Counted from the first letter of the stretch, positions 41,208 through 50,227 are shown. The stretch: 60,955 nt of DNA from Cellulomonas_A sp047229345 (GCF_047229345.1 NZ_JBFTER010000019.1:1-60955); one strand, 5' to 3'. Numbers and translations are program-made. Notes: generated by a model not told the origin, from the letters alone.

Positions 41208-41378
41208 GGAGGTCCCCCCGGATCCGGTGCGCGGGGGCGCCGTCGCCACCCGCTGATCGGACGCTAGCGAGCCCGGGGCAAACGGGACAGGGTGAAACAT
41301 TCCGGGCACGCTCGTGCCGCTCACCCGCCGCTCACCCGCCGCCCACGGACGCCCGCACGTGCGCCCACCCGCCGCCGG

Positions 41379-41384
41379 TAGCCT
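41379..41384 (+). promoter_or_regulatory. -10 element of purL
   Basis: TAGCCT in the context CCGGTAGCCTGGACC would start transcription near 41391, giving a leader of about 60 nt before ATG 41451. Confidence 0.45.
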
Positions 41385-41450
41385 GGACCACGTCTGCCGA
41401 CGGACGCCCGCGGGCTCACGCCCGGGCCGGGCCACCAGCCGAGGGAATCG

Positions 41451-43847
41451 ATGACCACCGCGCCCCAGCACGTCCAGCACCAGTCCGACACCGTGGACCA
41501 CGCGGCCGCGACCCCGGACCAGGAGCAGCCGTTCGCCGAGCTCGGCCTCAAGCCCGACGAGTACCAGCGGATCCGCGACATCCTCGGGCGCCGCCCCACG
41601 GCCGCCGAGCTCGCGATGTACTCCGTGATGTGGTCCGAGCACTGCTCGTACAAGTCGAGCAAGAACCACCTGCGCCAGTTCGGCGAGAAGACGACCGACG
41701 AGATGAAGAAGCACCTCCTCGTCGGGATCGGCGAGAACGCGGGCGTCGTCGACATCGGCGACGGCTGGGCGGTCACGTTCAAGGTCGAGTCGCACAACCA
41801 CCCGAGCTACGTCGAGCCCTACCAGGGTGCGGCGACCGGCGTCGGCGGCATCGTGCGCGACATCATCTCGATGGGCGCGCGGCCCGTCGCCGTCATGGAC
41901 CAGCTGCGGTTCGGCGCGGTCGACCACCCGGACACCGCGCGCGTCGTGCACGGCGTCGTGTCCGGCGTCGGCGGCTACGGCAACTCGCTCGGCCTGCCGA
42001 ACATCGGCGGCGAGCTCGTGTTCGACCCGTCCTACCAGGGCAACCCGCTGGTCAACGCCCTGTGCCTCGGCGTCCTGCGCCACGAGGACATCCACCTCGC
42101 GAACGCGTCGGGCGTCGGCAACAAGGTCGTGCTGTTCGGGGCCCGGACGGGCGGCGACGGCATCGGTGGCGCGTCGATCCTCGCGAGCGAGACGTTCGAC
42201 GACGCGAAGCCCTCCAAGCGCCCGTCGGTGCAGGTCGGCGACCCGTTCATGGAGAAGGTGCTCATCGAGTGCTGCCTCGAGCTGTACGCGGCGCGCGTCG
42301 TGGAGGGCATCCAGGACCTCGGCGCGGCCGGCATCTCGTGCGCGACGAGCGAGCTCGCGAGCAACGGCGACGGCGGCATGCACGTCGACCTCGAGAACGT
42401 GCTGCTGCGCGACCCCTCCCTGACCGCCGGCGAGATCCTCATGTCGGAGTCGCAGGAGCGCATGATGGCGGTCGTCACGCCGGACAAGCTCGAGGCGTTC
42501 CTCGCGATCACGGCGAAGTGGGACGTCGAGACCGCGGTCATCGGCGAGGTCACCGGCACGGGCCGGCTCACGATCGACCACCACGGGCAGCGGATCGTCG
42601 ACGTCGACCCGAAGACGGTCGCGCACGAGGGCCCGGTGTACGACCGCCCGTACGCGCGCCCGGCCTGGCAGGACGCCCTCAACGCCGACACCGTCTCGGG
42701 CCCCGAGGCCGCCGGGCGCGTGGCCCGCCCGAGCACGCCCGACGAGCTCCGCGCGACGGTGCTGCAGCTCCTCGCGTCGCCGAACCTCGCGTCGAAGGCG
42801 TGGGTCACCGACCAGTACGACCGCTTCGTGCAGGGCAACACCGCGCTCGCGCAGCCCGACGACGGCGGCGTGGTCCGGGTCGACGAGACCACCGGGCTCG
42901 GGGTCGCGCTCGCGACCGACGCGAACGGCCGCTACGCCAAGCTCGACCCGTACACCGGCGCGCAGCTCGCGCTCGCGGAGGCCTACCGCAACGTCGCCAC
43001 GACCGGCGCGCGCCCGCTCGCGGTGACCGACTGCCTCAACTTCGGCAGCCCCGAGCACCCCGACTCGATGTGGCAGCTCGTGGAGGCCATCCGCGGCCTC
43101 GCGGACGCGTGCCAGGCGCTCGGCGTGCCCGTGACCGGCGGCAACGTCTCGCTCTACAACGGCACCGGCGAGCCCGGGCACATCGACTCCGCGATCCACC
43201 CGACCCCCGTCGTCGGTGTGCTCGGCGTGCTCGACGACGTGGCCAGCGCGACCGCGTCGGGGTGGACGCAGCCGGGGCAGGGCGTCTACCTGCTCGGCAC
43301 GACCCGCGGCGAGCTCGACGGCTCCGCGTGGGACGACGTCGCGCACGCCCACCTCGGCGGCCTGCCCCCGGCGGTCGACCTCGAGGCCGAGCGCCGGCTC
43401 GCCGAGGTCCTGATCCGGGCGAGCCGCGACAACCTGGTCGACGCCGCGCACGACCTCTCCGAGGGCGGGCTCGCCCAGGCGCTCGTCGAGTCGAGCCTCC
43501 GGTTCGACGTCGGGGTCCAGGTCGACCTCGAGCCGCTGTGCCGGCGCGACGGGGTGACGCCCTTCGAGGCGCTGTTCTCCGAGTCGACGGCCCGCGCGAT
43601 CGTCGCGGTCCCGCGCAGCGAGGAGGTCCGGTTCACGGACCTGTGCACCGCGCGCGGCGTCCCGGTCCTGCGCCTCGGCGTGACCGACGACGCGTGCGCC
43701 CCCGGTGCGGGGGTCGCGACGGGCGGCGCCGACGCGGTCGCCGAGCACGAGCACACGCCGTCGGTCGAGGTCGCGGGGCTGTTCACGCTTCCGCTCGCCG
43801 AGGCGCGCGCCGCGCACGAGGGGACGCTGCCGCGGTACTTCGCGTGA
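41451..43847 (+). CDS. purL: phosphoribosylformylglycinamidine synthase, large subunit PurL
   Basis: This 798-residue synthase subunit of the PurLQS complex converts FGAR, ATP and ammonia to FGAM. Conserved blocks include MWSEHCSYKSSKNHLRQFGE, VTFKVESHNHPSYVEPYQGA, ATGVGGIVRDIISMGARPVA, DLGAAGISCATSELASNGDG and VTGGNVSLYNGTGEPGH. Length is normal for the small PurL type that needs PurS and PurQ, which are encoded at 5014-5972. It is monocistronic, with its own promoter and terminator. Confidence 0.96.
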   Translation: MTTAPQHVQHQSDTVDHAAATPDQEQPFAELGLKPDEYQRIRDILGRRPTAAELAMYSVMWSEHCSYKSSKNHLRQFGEKTTDEMKKHLLVGIGENAGVVDIGDGWAVTFKVESHNHPSYVEPYQGAATGVGGIVRDIISMGARPVAVMDQLRFGAVDHPDTARVVHGVVSGVGGYGNSLGLPNIGGELVFDPSYQGNPLVNALCLGVLRHEDIHLANASGVGNKVVLFGARTGGDGIGGASILASETFDDAKPSKRPSVQVGDPFMEKVLIECCLELYAARVVEGIQDLGAAGISCATSELASNGDGGMHVDLENVLLRDPSLTAGEILMSESQERMMAVVTPDKLEAFLAITAKWDVETAVIGEVTGTGRLTIDHHGQRIVDVDPKTVAHEGPVYDRPYARPAWQDALNADTVSGPEAAGRVARPSTPDELRATVLQLLASPNLASKAWVTDQYDRFVQGNTALAQPDDGGVVRVDETTGLGVALATDANGRYAKLDPYTGAQLALAEAYRNVATTGARPLAVTDCLNFGSPEHPDSMWQLVEAIRGLADACQALGVPVTGGNVSLYNGTGEPGHIDSAIHPTPVVGVLGVLDDVASATASGWTQPGQGVYLLGTTRGELDGSAWDDVAHAHLGGLPPAVDLEAERRLAEVLIRASRDNLVDAAHDLSEGGLAQALVESSLRFDVGVQVDLEPLCRRDGVTPFEALFSESTARAIVAVPRSEEVRFTDLCTARGVPVLRLGVTDDACAPGAGVATGGADAVAEHEHTPSVEVAGLFTLPLAEARAAHEGTLPRYFA

Positions 43848-43865
43848 CCGGTGGGTGAGCGCGGG

Positions 43866-43883
43866 CCCGGGCTGCTGCCCGGG
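43866..43883 (+). terminator. hairpin terminator after purL
   Basis: CCCGGGC and GCCCGGG form a 7-bp stem around the tetraloop TGCT, 18 bases after the stop. Confidence 0.6.
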
Positions 43884-43980
43884 TGGACCTGAGCCGACGC
43901 GGCCCGGACCCACGTGTGCACCGGCGCCCGGTCGCCTTGACGGTCGCGTAAATCCGTGGCCCACCGCACCGGGCCGGTCC

Positions 43981-43986
43981 TAGCGT
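43981..43986 (+). promoter_or_regulatory. leaderless-type -10 of rsgA
   Basis: TAGCGT lies seven bases before ATG 43994 in the context CCTAGCGTCG, which is also found at both DUF418 promoters. Confidence 0.5.
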
Positions 43987-43993
43987 CGCCCGC

Positions 43994-45133
43994 ATGAGCG
44001 AGCAGCAGGACGGCCCGGTGGTCCGGGTGGTGCGTGTCGACCGGCACGCGGTCCTGGTGCTGCCCACGGACGCCGCGGGCACGGTCGAGCCGGTGCAGGG
44101 GGACGGCGCGGCCGCGCACGACGGCGGCCGGCACGCGCCCGGTGCGCCCCGGGCTTCCGACGACGGACGGGGCGCCCGCGTCCCGGTCGTCCCGCAGCGC
44201 GTCGAGCTCGACCGCGACGGCCTCGTCCCGACCGACGACGGCGTGCGCCTCGCCCCGACGGTCGGGGACGTCCTCGTGCTCGACGAGCGCCCCGGCGCCC
44301 CCGCCCGCGTGACCCGCCTCGTGCCCCGTCGCACCGCGCTCGTCCGCGACTCGGCGGACCGCACCTCGCTGACCCAGGCCCTCGCCGCGAACGTCGACGT
44401 GGTCGTCGTCGCCGAGCACCTCGACCCCGAGCCGGACCTCGGTCGCGTCGAGCGCCTCCTGACGCTCGCGTGGCGCTCGGGCGCGCAGCCCGTCGTCGTG
44501 CTCACCAAGGCGGACCTCGCGGCGGACGCCGACGCCATCGCCGCCGAGGTCGCGGACGTGGCCATCGGGGTCGAGGTGCACGTCGTCAGCGCGACCGGCG
44601 GCACCGGCCTCGAGCCGCTGCGCGCGCTCCTGACGCCGGGCGCGACGATCGTGGTCGTCGGACCCTCCGGCGCGGGGAAGTCGACGCTCGTCAACGCGCT
44701 CGCCGGGCGCGAGGTCATGGCGACCGGGGAGCGCCGCGCCGACGGCCGGGGCCGGCACACGACCGTTCACCGCGAGCTCGTCCCGCTCGGCGGCGGGGCG
44801 ATGCTCATCGACACCCCGGGCGTGCGCGGCGTGGGTCTGGTCGCGGACGCCGACGCGCTCAGCACGACCTTCCCCGACGTCGAGGAGCTCGCCGCGCGGT
44901 GCCGGTTCCGCGACTGCGCGCACGCGAGCGAGCCCGGGTGCGCGGTGCGGGACGCGCTCGACTCCGGGGAGCTGCCGCAGCGGCGGTTCGCGAGCTGGCA
45001 GCGCCTGGCGCGCGAGGCGGCGTTCCAGGCGCGGCGGGCGGACGCGCGCCTGGCCGCGGAGGCGAAGGCGCAGCACAAGCGGGCGACGGCCGACCACCAC
45101 CGCCACCAGCGGGCGACCGCGCCGCGCCGCTGA
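43994..45133 (+). CDS. rsgA: ribosome small subunit-dependent GTPase A
   Basis: This 379-residue circularly permuted GTPase helps mature the 30S subunit. The OB-fold N-terminus has an Ala/Gly-rich insertion. The G4 motif VVVLTKADLA comes before the P-loop VVVGPSGAGKSTLVNALAG and G3 IDTPGVRGVG, which shows the permuted order. The C-terminal zinc-binding part is CRFRDCAHASEPGCAVRDAL. A basic Ala/Lys/His/Arg tail ends the protein. It is expressed as a single gene from a leaderless-type promoter. Confidence 0.94.
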   Translation: MSEQQDGPVVRVVRVDRHAVLVLPTDAAGTVEPVQGDGAAAHDGGRHAPGAPRASDDGRGARVPVVPQRVELDRDGLVPTDDGVRLAPTVGDVLVLDERPGAPARVTRLVPRRTALVRDSADRTSLTQALAANVDVVVVAEHLDPEPDLGRVERLLTLAWRSGAQPVVVLTKADLAADADAIAAEVADVAIGVEVHVVSATGGTGLEPLRALLTPGATIVVVGPSGAGKSTLVNALAGREVMATGERRADGRGRHTTVHRELVPLGGGAMLIDTPGVRGVGLVADADALSTTFPDVEELAARCRFRDCAHASEPGCAVRDALDSGELPQRRFASWQRLAREAAFQARRADARLAAEAKAQHKRATADHHRHQRATAPRR

Positions 45134-45254
45134 GCACCGCGGACCGGTCCGGGCCAGGGTCCCTCGGGCGCGGCCGCGGGCCCGTCGCACGGGTCCCCGC
45201 GACGCCCCATGGCCACGGCGGACGGCCAGGCGCGCGGCACCGCGGCCGAGTGAT

Positions 45255-45264
45255 GAAACGTTTC
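45255..45264. promoter_or_regulatory. GAAACGTTTC palindrome upstream of the GH5 cellulase, candidate LacI-type operator
   Basis: This 10-bp perfect palindrome with a central CG sits in the A/T-rich patch TGATGAAACGTTTCTCATGC, about 160 bases before ATG 45424. Such AAACGTTT sites are typical for LacI-family sugar regulators. Confidence 0.55.
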
Positions 45265-45423
45265 TCATGCCGTATCGCGTGCACGCACGCACCCCCGCGA
45301 GGCACCCTGGAGAACCCGCTCGCGTGACCCCCGCGCGGGCCCGGGACCGCGCGCACCCCTCGTGCCGGCGGTCCGGGCCGGTGGTCGGGCGTCCGCACGC
45401 ACGTGCTCACGACGAGGAGATGC

Positions 45424-46926
45424 ATGTTCCAGCGCAGGAAGGCAGCCGCGTGGCTGTCCGCGACGGTCCTGGCAGTCACAGGGATCGGCGCGATCACCGC
45501 GACCACCGCCCAGGCGGCCGTCGGCTGCTCGGTCGAGTACAAGGTCACCAACCAGTGGGGCGGCGGCTTCGGCGCCGACGTCAAGGTCACGAACCTCGGC
45601 GACCCCGTGAGCTCCTGGGACGTCCAGTGGACGTTCGCCGGCGGGCAGCAGGTCGGTCAGCTGTGGAACGGCGTCGCGTCGCAGTCGGGCGCGGTGGTGA
45701 CGGTCCGCAACACCACGTGGAACGGCTCGCTCGCCAAGGGCGGCAGCGCGAGCTTCGGCTTCAACGGCTCGTGGAGCGGCAGCAACCCGGTCCCGACGAC
45801 GTTCCGCCTCAACGGCACCACGTGCACGGGCGGCACCACGACGACGCCGACCCCGACCCCCACGGCGACGTCCACCCCTCGTCCGACCTCGACCCCGACC
45901 GCGACGTCCACCCCGCGGCCCACCGCGACGCCCACGCCCACGGCCACCACGACGCCGCCGCCCGCCGGCGGGGGCCAGGGCCCGGTCGGCTCGCCCGCGC
46001 AGGTCAACGGCCAGCTCCACGTGTGCGGCGTGAACCTGTGCAACCGCTTCAACCAGCCGATCCAGCTGCGCGGGGTCAGCACGCACGGGATCCAGTGGTT
46101 CGCCTCGTGCTACACCGACGCCACGTGGGACGCGCTCGCGACCGACTGGAAGGCCGACGTCGCGCGCGTCGCGATGTACGTCCAGGAGCAGGGCTACGAG
46201 ACGAACCCGTCGCTCTTCACCGACCGCGTGAACACCTACGTGGACGAGATCTCGCAGCGCGGCATGTACGCGATCATCGACTTCCACCTGCTCAACCCGG
46301 GTGACCCGAACTACAACCTGGACCGGGCGAAGACGTTCTTCGCGTCGGTCGCCAAGCGCAACGCCGCGAACCCGAACGTGATCTACGAGATCGCGAACGA
46401 GCCGAACGGCGTGAGCTGGGCCGGCATCAAGTCCTACGCCGAGCAGGTCATCCCGGTCATCCGCGCCGCCGACCCCGACGCCGTGATCCTCGTCGGGACG
46501 CGTGCGTGGTCCTCGCTGGGCGTGTCCGAGGGCTCGAACGAGTCCGAGGTCGTGAACAACCCGGTCAACGCGACGAACATCATGTACACGTTCCACTTCT
46601 ACGCGGGCTCCCACCAGCAGAGCTACCGCGACGTGCTGTCGCGTGCGGCCGGCCGGATCCCGATGTTCGTGACCGAGTTCGGCACGCCGAGCGCCTCGGG
46701 CGACGGGCCGAACGACCTCGCCAGCACGGCGGCGTGGCTCGACCTGCTCGACAGCAAGAAGATCAGCTGGGTCGCGTGGAACTGGTCCGACAAGGGCGAG
46801 TCGAGCGGTCTGCTCAAGCCGGGCGCGTGCAGCGGCGGCTCGCAGTCGGGCGCCGGCGTGCTCAAGGAGGGCGGCGTGTTCCTGCGCGAGCGCACCCGCA
46901 CGGCGGACGTCCTCCCGACCGCCTGA
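45424..46926 (+). CDS. secreted GH5 endoglucanase with N-terminal CBM2
   Basis: This is a 500-residue exported cellulase. The signal peptide ends near TTAQA at residue 31. The CBM2 (about 34-140) begins GCSVEYKVTNQWGGGFGADV and ends at LNGTTC, with the three binding-face Trp positions present (NQWGG, QLWNG, TTWNGS). A Thr/Pro linker covers 141-190, and then comes GH5. The acid/base is Glu326 in VIYEIANEPNG and the nucleophile Glu418 in MFVTEFGTPS. ATG 45424 follows GAGGAG. A terminator with a duplicated stop region follows. It acts outside the cell on cellulose, together with the GH6 enzyme encoded next. Confidence 0.93.
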   Translation: MFQRRKAAAWLSATVLAVTGIGAITATTAQAAVGCSVEYKVTNQWGGGFGADVKVTNLGDPVSSWDVQWTFAGGQQVGQLWNGVASQSGAVVTVRNTTWNGSLAKGGSASFGFNGSWSGSNPVPTTFRLNGTTCTGGTTTTPTPTPTATSTPRPTSTPTATSTPRPTATPTPTATTTPPPAGGGQGPVGSPAQVNGQLHVCGVNLCNRFNQPIQLRGVSTHGIQWFASCYTDATWDALATDWKADVARVAMYVQEQGYETNPSLFTDRVNTYVDEISQRGMYAIIDFHLLNPGDPNYNLDRAKTFFASVAKRNAANPNVIYEIANEPNGVSWAGIKSYAEQVIPVIRAADPDAVILVGTRAWSSLGVSEGSNESEVVNNPVNATNIMYTFHFYAGSHQQSYRDVLSRAAGRIPMFVTEFGTPSASGDGPNDLASTAAWLDLLDSKKISWVAWNWSDKGESSGLLKPGACSGGSQSGAGVLKEGGVFLRERTRTADVLPTA

Positions 46927-46941
46927 TCTCGGGCGCCTGAT

Positions 46942-46980
46942 CTCGGCGCCACCGGGCCGCACGAGCCCGGTGGCGCCGAG
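46942..46980 (+). terminator. strong hairpin terminator after the GH5 gene, preceded by a duplicated stop region
   Basis: A perfect 16-bp stem (CTCGGCGCCACCGGGC with its complement) with the loop CGCACGA starts 16 bases after the stop. Immediately before it, GCCTGATCTCGG occurs twice with a 14-base step (46921 and 46935), the first TGA being the gene's stop. Confidence 0.85.
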
Positions 46981-47143
46981 GTCTCCGGGCCGCGTCGCGG
47001 GGCGGTCGGGCCTGTCGGTGCACGGCGGCCCAGCAGTGCGACCCGTCCGACCGTGGTCACCCCAGCGGCGCCCGGCACCCCCGGGCGCCGGGGGCACGTC
47101 CGGTGCTCCGGCCTCCGCCCTGCACCGGTGCAGATGCACTTTG

Positions 47144-47158
47144 CCAAAACGATTCGCG
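47144..47158 (+). promoter_or_regulatory. operator-like site upstream of the GH6 cellulase
   Basis: CCAAAACGATTCGCG is an imperfect dyad around a central CG in an A/T-rich patch, about 140 bases before ATG 47297. It shares CGATTCGC with the perfect palindrome at 39988-40003. A separate perfect palindrome TGCACCGGTGCA lies at 47121-47132. Apart from these and the GH5 terminator, nothing else was seen in the 370-base gap. Confidence 0.4.
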
Positions 47159-47296
47159 AACCGCGGAATGCGCTTGCCGTCTGGCGTCGAAGGGCTTCGC
47201 TGGGCTTGTCTCGTCTCCTGACGAAGCGACCCCGCGCGGCTCCCGACACCGACGTCGACATCCCGCGGGCACACGCACCCTGACGATGGGAGAAGC

Positions 47297-48658
47297 ATGT
47301 CTCAGCGCACGAAGGCAGCCGCGTTGCTGTCCGCGAGCCTGCTGGCGGTGACGGGGATCGGCGCGGTCACCGCGACGTCCGCGCAGGCCGCCGCCGGCTG
47401 CAAGGTCGACTACGCCGTGACGAACCAGTGGGGCGGCGGCTTCGGCGCCAACGTCACCGTGACCAACCTCGGCGACCCGGTGAGCTCGTGGAGCGTCGAC
47501 TGGACGTTCCCCTCCGGCCAGTCGATCCAGCAGCTGTGGAACGGGGTCCCGAGCCAGAGCGGCTCCGCCGTGACCGTGAAGAACATGTCCTGGAACGGCA
47601 ACCTCGGCTCGGGCGGCACCGCGAGCTTCGGCTTCAACGGGTCCTGGAGCGGCGCCAACACGGCCCCGACCGGGTTCCGGCTCAACGGCGTCGCCTGCAC
47701 GGGCGCCCCGGTGAGCACGCCGACGCCCACGCCCACGCAGACCTCGACGCCGACGCCGACAGCCACGACGACGCCCACCCCGACGCCGACCGTCACCCCG
47801 ACGACGACCCCGGTTCCGAGCGGCACGTTCTGGGTCAACCCCAACACCCAGGCCGCCACCGCGGCGGCTGCGGCCAGCGGGGACACCCGGCGCCTGCTCG
47901 AGAAGATCTCGACCAACGCCGCGGGCTCCTGGATCGGCAACTGGAACAGCGGCACGACCTCGCAGCAGGAGGTCCGCACCGTCACGCAGGCCGCCGCGGC
48001 GAAGGGCCAGACCGCGCTCCTCGTCATCTACGCGATCCCCGGTCGTGACTGCGGCAACCACTCGAGCGGCGGCGTCGCGACGAGCGAGTACGCCGGCTGG
48101 ATCGACCAGGTCGCCGCCGGCATCGTCGGCAAGCCGTGGATCGTGCTCGAGCCCGACGCCCTCGCCCAGCTCGGCGACTGCGACGGCCAGGGCGACCGCG
48201 TCGGCTACCTCAAGTACGCCGCGCAGAAGCTCACGCAGGCCGGCGGCCGCGTCTACATCGACGCCGGTCACTCGGCCTGGCTCTCGCCGTCGGTCGCGGC
48301 GCAGCGCCTCAACCAGATCGGCTGGGAGTACGCGGTCGGCTTCGCGCTGAACACGTCGAACTACCGGACGACCGCCGAGTCGCGGTCCTACGGCCAGCAG
48401 ATCTCGCAGCTGACGGGCGGCAAGACGTTCGTCATCGACACCTCGCGCAACGGCAACGGGCCGAACGGGTCCGAGTGGTGCAACCCGAGCGGTCGCGCTC
48501 TCGGCGAGAAGCCGGCGCTGGTCAACAGCGGTGGGCTCGACGCGACGCTCTGGGTCAAGCTGCCCGGCGAGAGCGACGGCGCGTGCAACGGCGGCCCCGC
48601 GGCCGGCCAGTGGTTCCAGTCGCAGGCCCTCGAGCTCGCGCGCAACGCCAAGTGGTGA
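47297..48658 (+). CDS. secreted GH6 endoglucanase with N-terminal CBM2 (CenA-like)
   Basis: This is a 453-residue exported cellulase. The signal peptide ends near TSAQA, then CBM2 (GCKVDYAVTNQWGGGFGANV to LNGVAC), a Thr/Pro linker and a GH6 domain from about residue 174. All four key aspartates are present: Asp251 in IPGRDCGNHSSGG, Asp287 in VLEPDALAQL (acid), Asp322 in VYIDAGHSAWL and Asp427 in PGESDGACNG. Their spacing equals that of Cellulomonas fimi CenA as I remember it (216, 252, 287, 392). The first 137 residues are closely similar to the GH5 enzyme, so the two genes share a duplicated export/binding cassette. GGGAGA precedes the ATG. Confidence 0.94.
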   Translation: MSQRTKAAALLSASLLAVTGIGAVTATSAQAAAGCKVDYAVTNQWGGGFGANVTVTNLGDPVSSWSVDWTFPSGQSIQQLWNGVPSQSGSAVTVKNMSWNGNLGSGGTASFGFNGSWSGANTAPTGFRLNGVACTGAPVSTPTPTPTQTSTPTPTATTTPTPTPTVTPTTTPVPSGTFWVNPNTQAATAAAAASGDTRRLLEKISTNAAGSWIGNWNSGTTSQQEVRTVTQAAAAKGQTALLVIYAIPGRDCGNHSSGGVATSEYAGWIDQVAAGIVGKPWIVLEPDALAQLGDCDGQGDRVGYLKYAAQKLTQAGGRVYIDAGHSAWLSPSVAAQRLNQIGWEYAVGFALNTSNYRTTAESRSYGQQISQLTGGKTFVIDTSRNGNGPNGSEWCNPSGRALGEKPALVNSGGLDATLWVKLPGESDGACNGGPAAGQWFQSQALELARNAKW

Positions 48659-48687
48659 CGTCGGCGACCCACGCCGGCTGACCGACC

Positions 48688-48734
48688 GACGCCGGCCGGG
48701 CGGACCCCTCCGCGGGGACCGCCCGGCCGGCGTC
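48688..48734 (+). terminator. strong hairpin terminator after the GH6 gene
   Basis: A perfect 16-bp stem (GACGCCGGCCGGGCGG with its complement) with a 15-base loop begins 30 bases after the stop. Confidence 0.85.
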
Positions 48735-48739
48735 GTGCT

Positions 48740-49080
48740 GCACGAGCGCCGGCCACCGCCCCGCATCCCGGGCCACGTCGCGCATGCCGGCCACGCCCCG
48801 GGCGCCGGCCCGAACCCGCACGCCGGGCCGCGTCCCGCATGCCGGCCACGTCCCGCGCGACGCCCACGTCCAGCGCGACGCCCACGTCCAGCGCGCCGCC
48901 CACGTCCAGCGCGCCGCCCACGTCCAGCGCGCCGAACGACGTCCCGCATGCCGGGCCGCGTCCCGCGCGACGCCCACGCCCCGCGCGCCGAACGACGCCC
49001 CGCATGCCCGGCCGCGTCCCGCGCGACGCCCACGCCCAGCGCGCGGAACGACGCCCCGCGCGACGGCCACACCTCCGTGC
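48740..49080. repeat. nested tandem repeat array in the GH6 to sterol-carrier gap
   Basis: An 18-base unit CGCGACGCCCACGTCCAG is present in four contiguous copies at 48856-48927 (third and fourth copies begin CGCGCC). A longer 56-base unit containing GCCGAACGAC and CGCATGCCCGGCCGCG repeats from 48931 (cores at 48931, 48987, 49043), and the upstream part holds related GGCCACGTCCCGCATGCC copies. All forward and reverse frames give only Arg/Ala/His/Pro-rich low-complexity peptide, so I see no gene in this stretch. Confidence 0.85.
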
Positions 49081-49161
49081 GCTGGTGAGCTCCCGCGTGG
49101 GCCGAGGCGGCGCCCGACGCCCGGGTCGTCGGCGTCCGGGGGCGTCCGGCAGGATCGGAGG

Positions 49162-49539
49162 ATGCCTCCACGTCGCCGCACCGAGCCCGCCGACGGGCGT
49201 GCCGCTCTCGCCGTCTGGCGCGCCGACCCGTCGGCCGCCCCGGTCCCCGCCCGCCGCACCGCGGTCCGCTTCACGCTCGAGGAGCTCGCGGACGTCGCGC
49301 CCGGCCACGCGGTCGAGGTGCGCGTCCCGCCCGACGGCGCCGTCCAGGCGCTCGACGGCCCCCGGCACACGCGCGGCACCCCGCCGAACGTCGTCGAGAC
49401 CGACCCCGCGACCTGGCTCGCGCTGGCGACCGGCGAGCTGACGTGGGACGACGCGCTCGCCGCGGGTCGCGTCCGGGCGTCCGGCGAGCGGGCCGACCTC
49501 TCGGGGTACCTGCCCCTGCACGCCGCTCGTGCGCGCTGA
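49162..49539 (+). CDS. sterol-carrier family (SCP2-like) small protein
   Basis: This is a 125-residue protein. The middle strands (AVRFTLEELADVAPGHAVEV) and the C-terminus NVVETDPATWLALATGELTW with WDDALAAGRVRASGERADLS match the actinobacterial sterol-carrier-like family that binds a hydrophobic ligand. It sits upstream of purF, where I recall it in several actinobacteria. ATG 49162 is chosen because the frame upstream is only repeat-derived sequence. The ligand is unknown. Confidence 0.82.
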   Translation: MPPRRRTEPADGRAALAVWRADPSAAPVPARRTAVRFTLEELADVAPGHAVEVRVPPDGAVQALDGPRHTRGTPPNVVETDPATWLALATGELTWDDALAAGRVRASGERADLSGYLPLHAARAR

Positions 49540-49636
49540 CCGCGAGGCGGCCGCCCCGCTGCCTGACGCGTGCGCCGGCTGAGGTGCGGGCGGCGCTGCC
49601 GAGGGGCGGCCGCCCGACCGGCCCTACGCTGGTCCG

Positions 49637-50173
49637 ATGCCCGACGAGTCGCACGAGCCGCCCCGGAACCACCCCGACGCGGCGCCCACCAGGCCGACGG
49701 ACGCGGCGCCCACGACGCCCGCCGATGCGGTGACGACGACGCCCGCGGACGCGGCGCCGACCCCCGCGGACGCGGCGCCGACCCTGCCGGCGGAGGCAGC
49801 GCCCACCACCACGGGCCCAGCGCCGAGGCCCGCGTCGCCGACCGCGTCCTCGGACACCCCCACGGCGGCGACCGCCCCCGTGCCCGACGAGGCCGAGCTC
49901 GCGCGCGTCGCCGAGCCCGCGACCGTGCGTCGGGCCCCCAAGTTCGGGGCGTTCGTGACCGCGGGCGTGCTCCTGGGCGCCGTGCTGGGCTTCGTGGTCG
50001 CCCTGATCACCGGCTCCGCGGTCGAGGGCGACGGCGGCACCGGTCTCATCTCGTTCCTCGACGGGCAGGGCTCCGCGCGGCTGCTCGTCGCGCTCGCGGG
50101 CGCGACCCTCGGGGCGCTCGTCGCGGGGATCGCCGCGATCGTCGCCGACCGGCGGAGCCTGCGCGGGCGGTGA
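49637..50173 (+). CDS. membrane protein with Ala/Thr/Pro repeat tail
   Basis: This is a 178-residue protein. Residues 1-80 are a low-complexity tail with repeated P-A-D-A-A-P-T-like units (TRPTDAAPTTPADAVTTTPA and on). The rest has two membrane helices (FGAFVTAGVLLGAVLGFVVA and LLVALAGATLGALVAGIAAI). A TACGCT -10 hexamer (49625-49630) lies six bases before the ATG, so the mRNA is probably leaderless. It is found between the sterol-carrier gene and purF. Function is unknown. Confidence 0.72.
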   Translation: MPDESHEPPRNHPDAAPTRPTDAAPTTPADAVTTTPADAAPTPADAAPTLPAEAAPTTTGPAPRPASPTASSDTPTAATAPVPDEAELARVAEPATVRRAPKFGAFVTAGVLLGAVLGFVVALITGSAVEGDGGTGLISFLDGQGSARLLVALAGATLGALVAGIAAIVADRRSLRGR

Positions 50174-50227
50174 CCGCGGTGCGGTCGTCGGTGCTGCCGT
50201 CGGGGCCCGTTGTGCGACCATGGTGAC

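Noticed and set aside
48740..49080. CRISPR-like array
   Set aside because: Repeats are contiguous without unique spacers, unit lengths vary, and no cas genes are present.
48784..49161. In-frame extension of the sterol-carrier gene coding a repeated R-D-A-H-V-Q peptide
   Set aside because: It is produced by the 18-bp non-coding repeat, has low-complexity composition, and the recognised domain starts after ATG 49162 with its own ribosome site.
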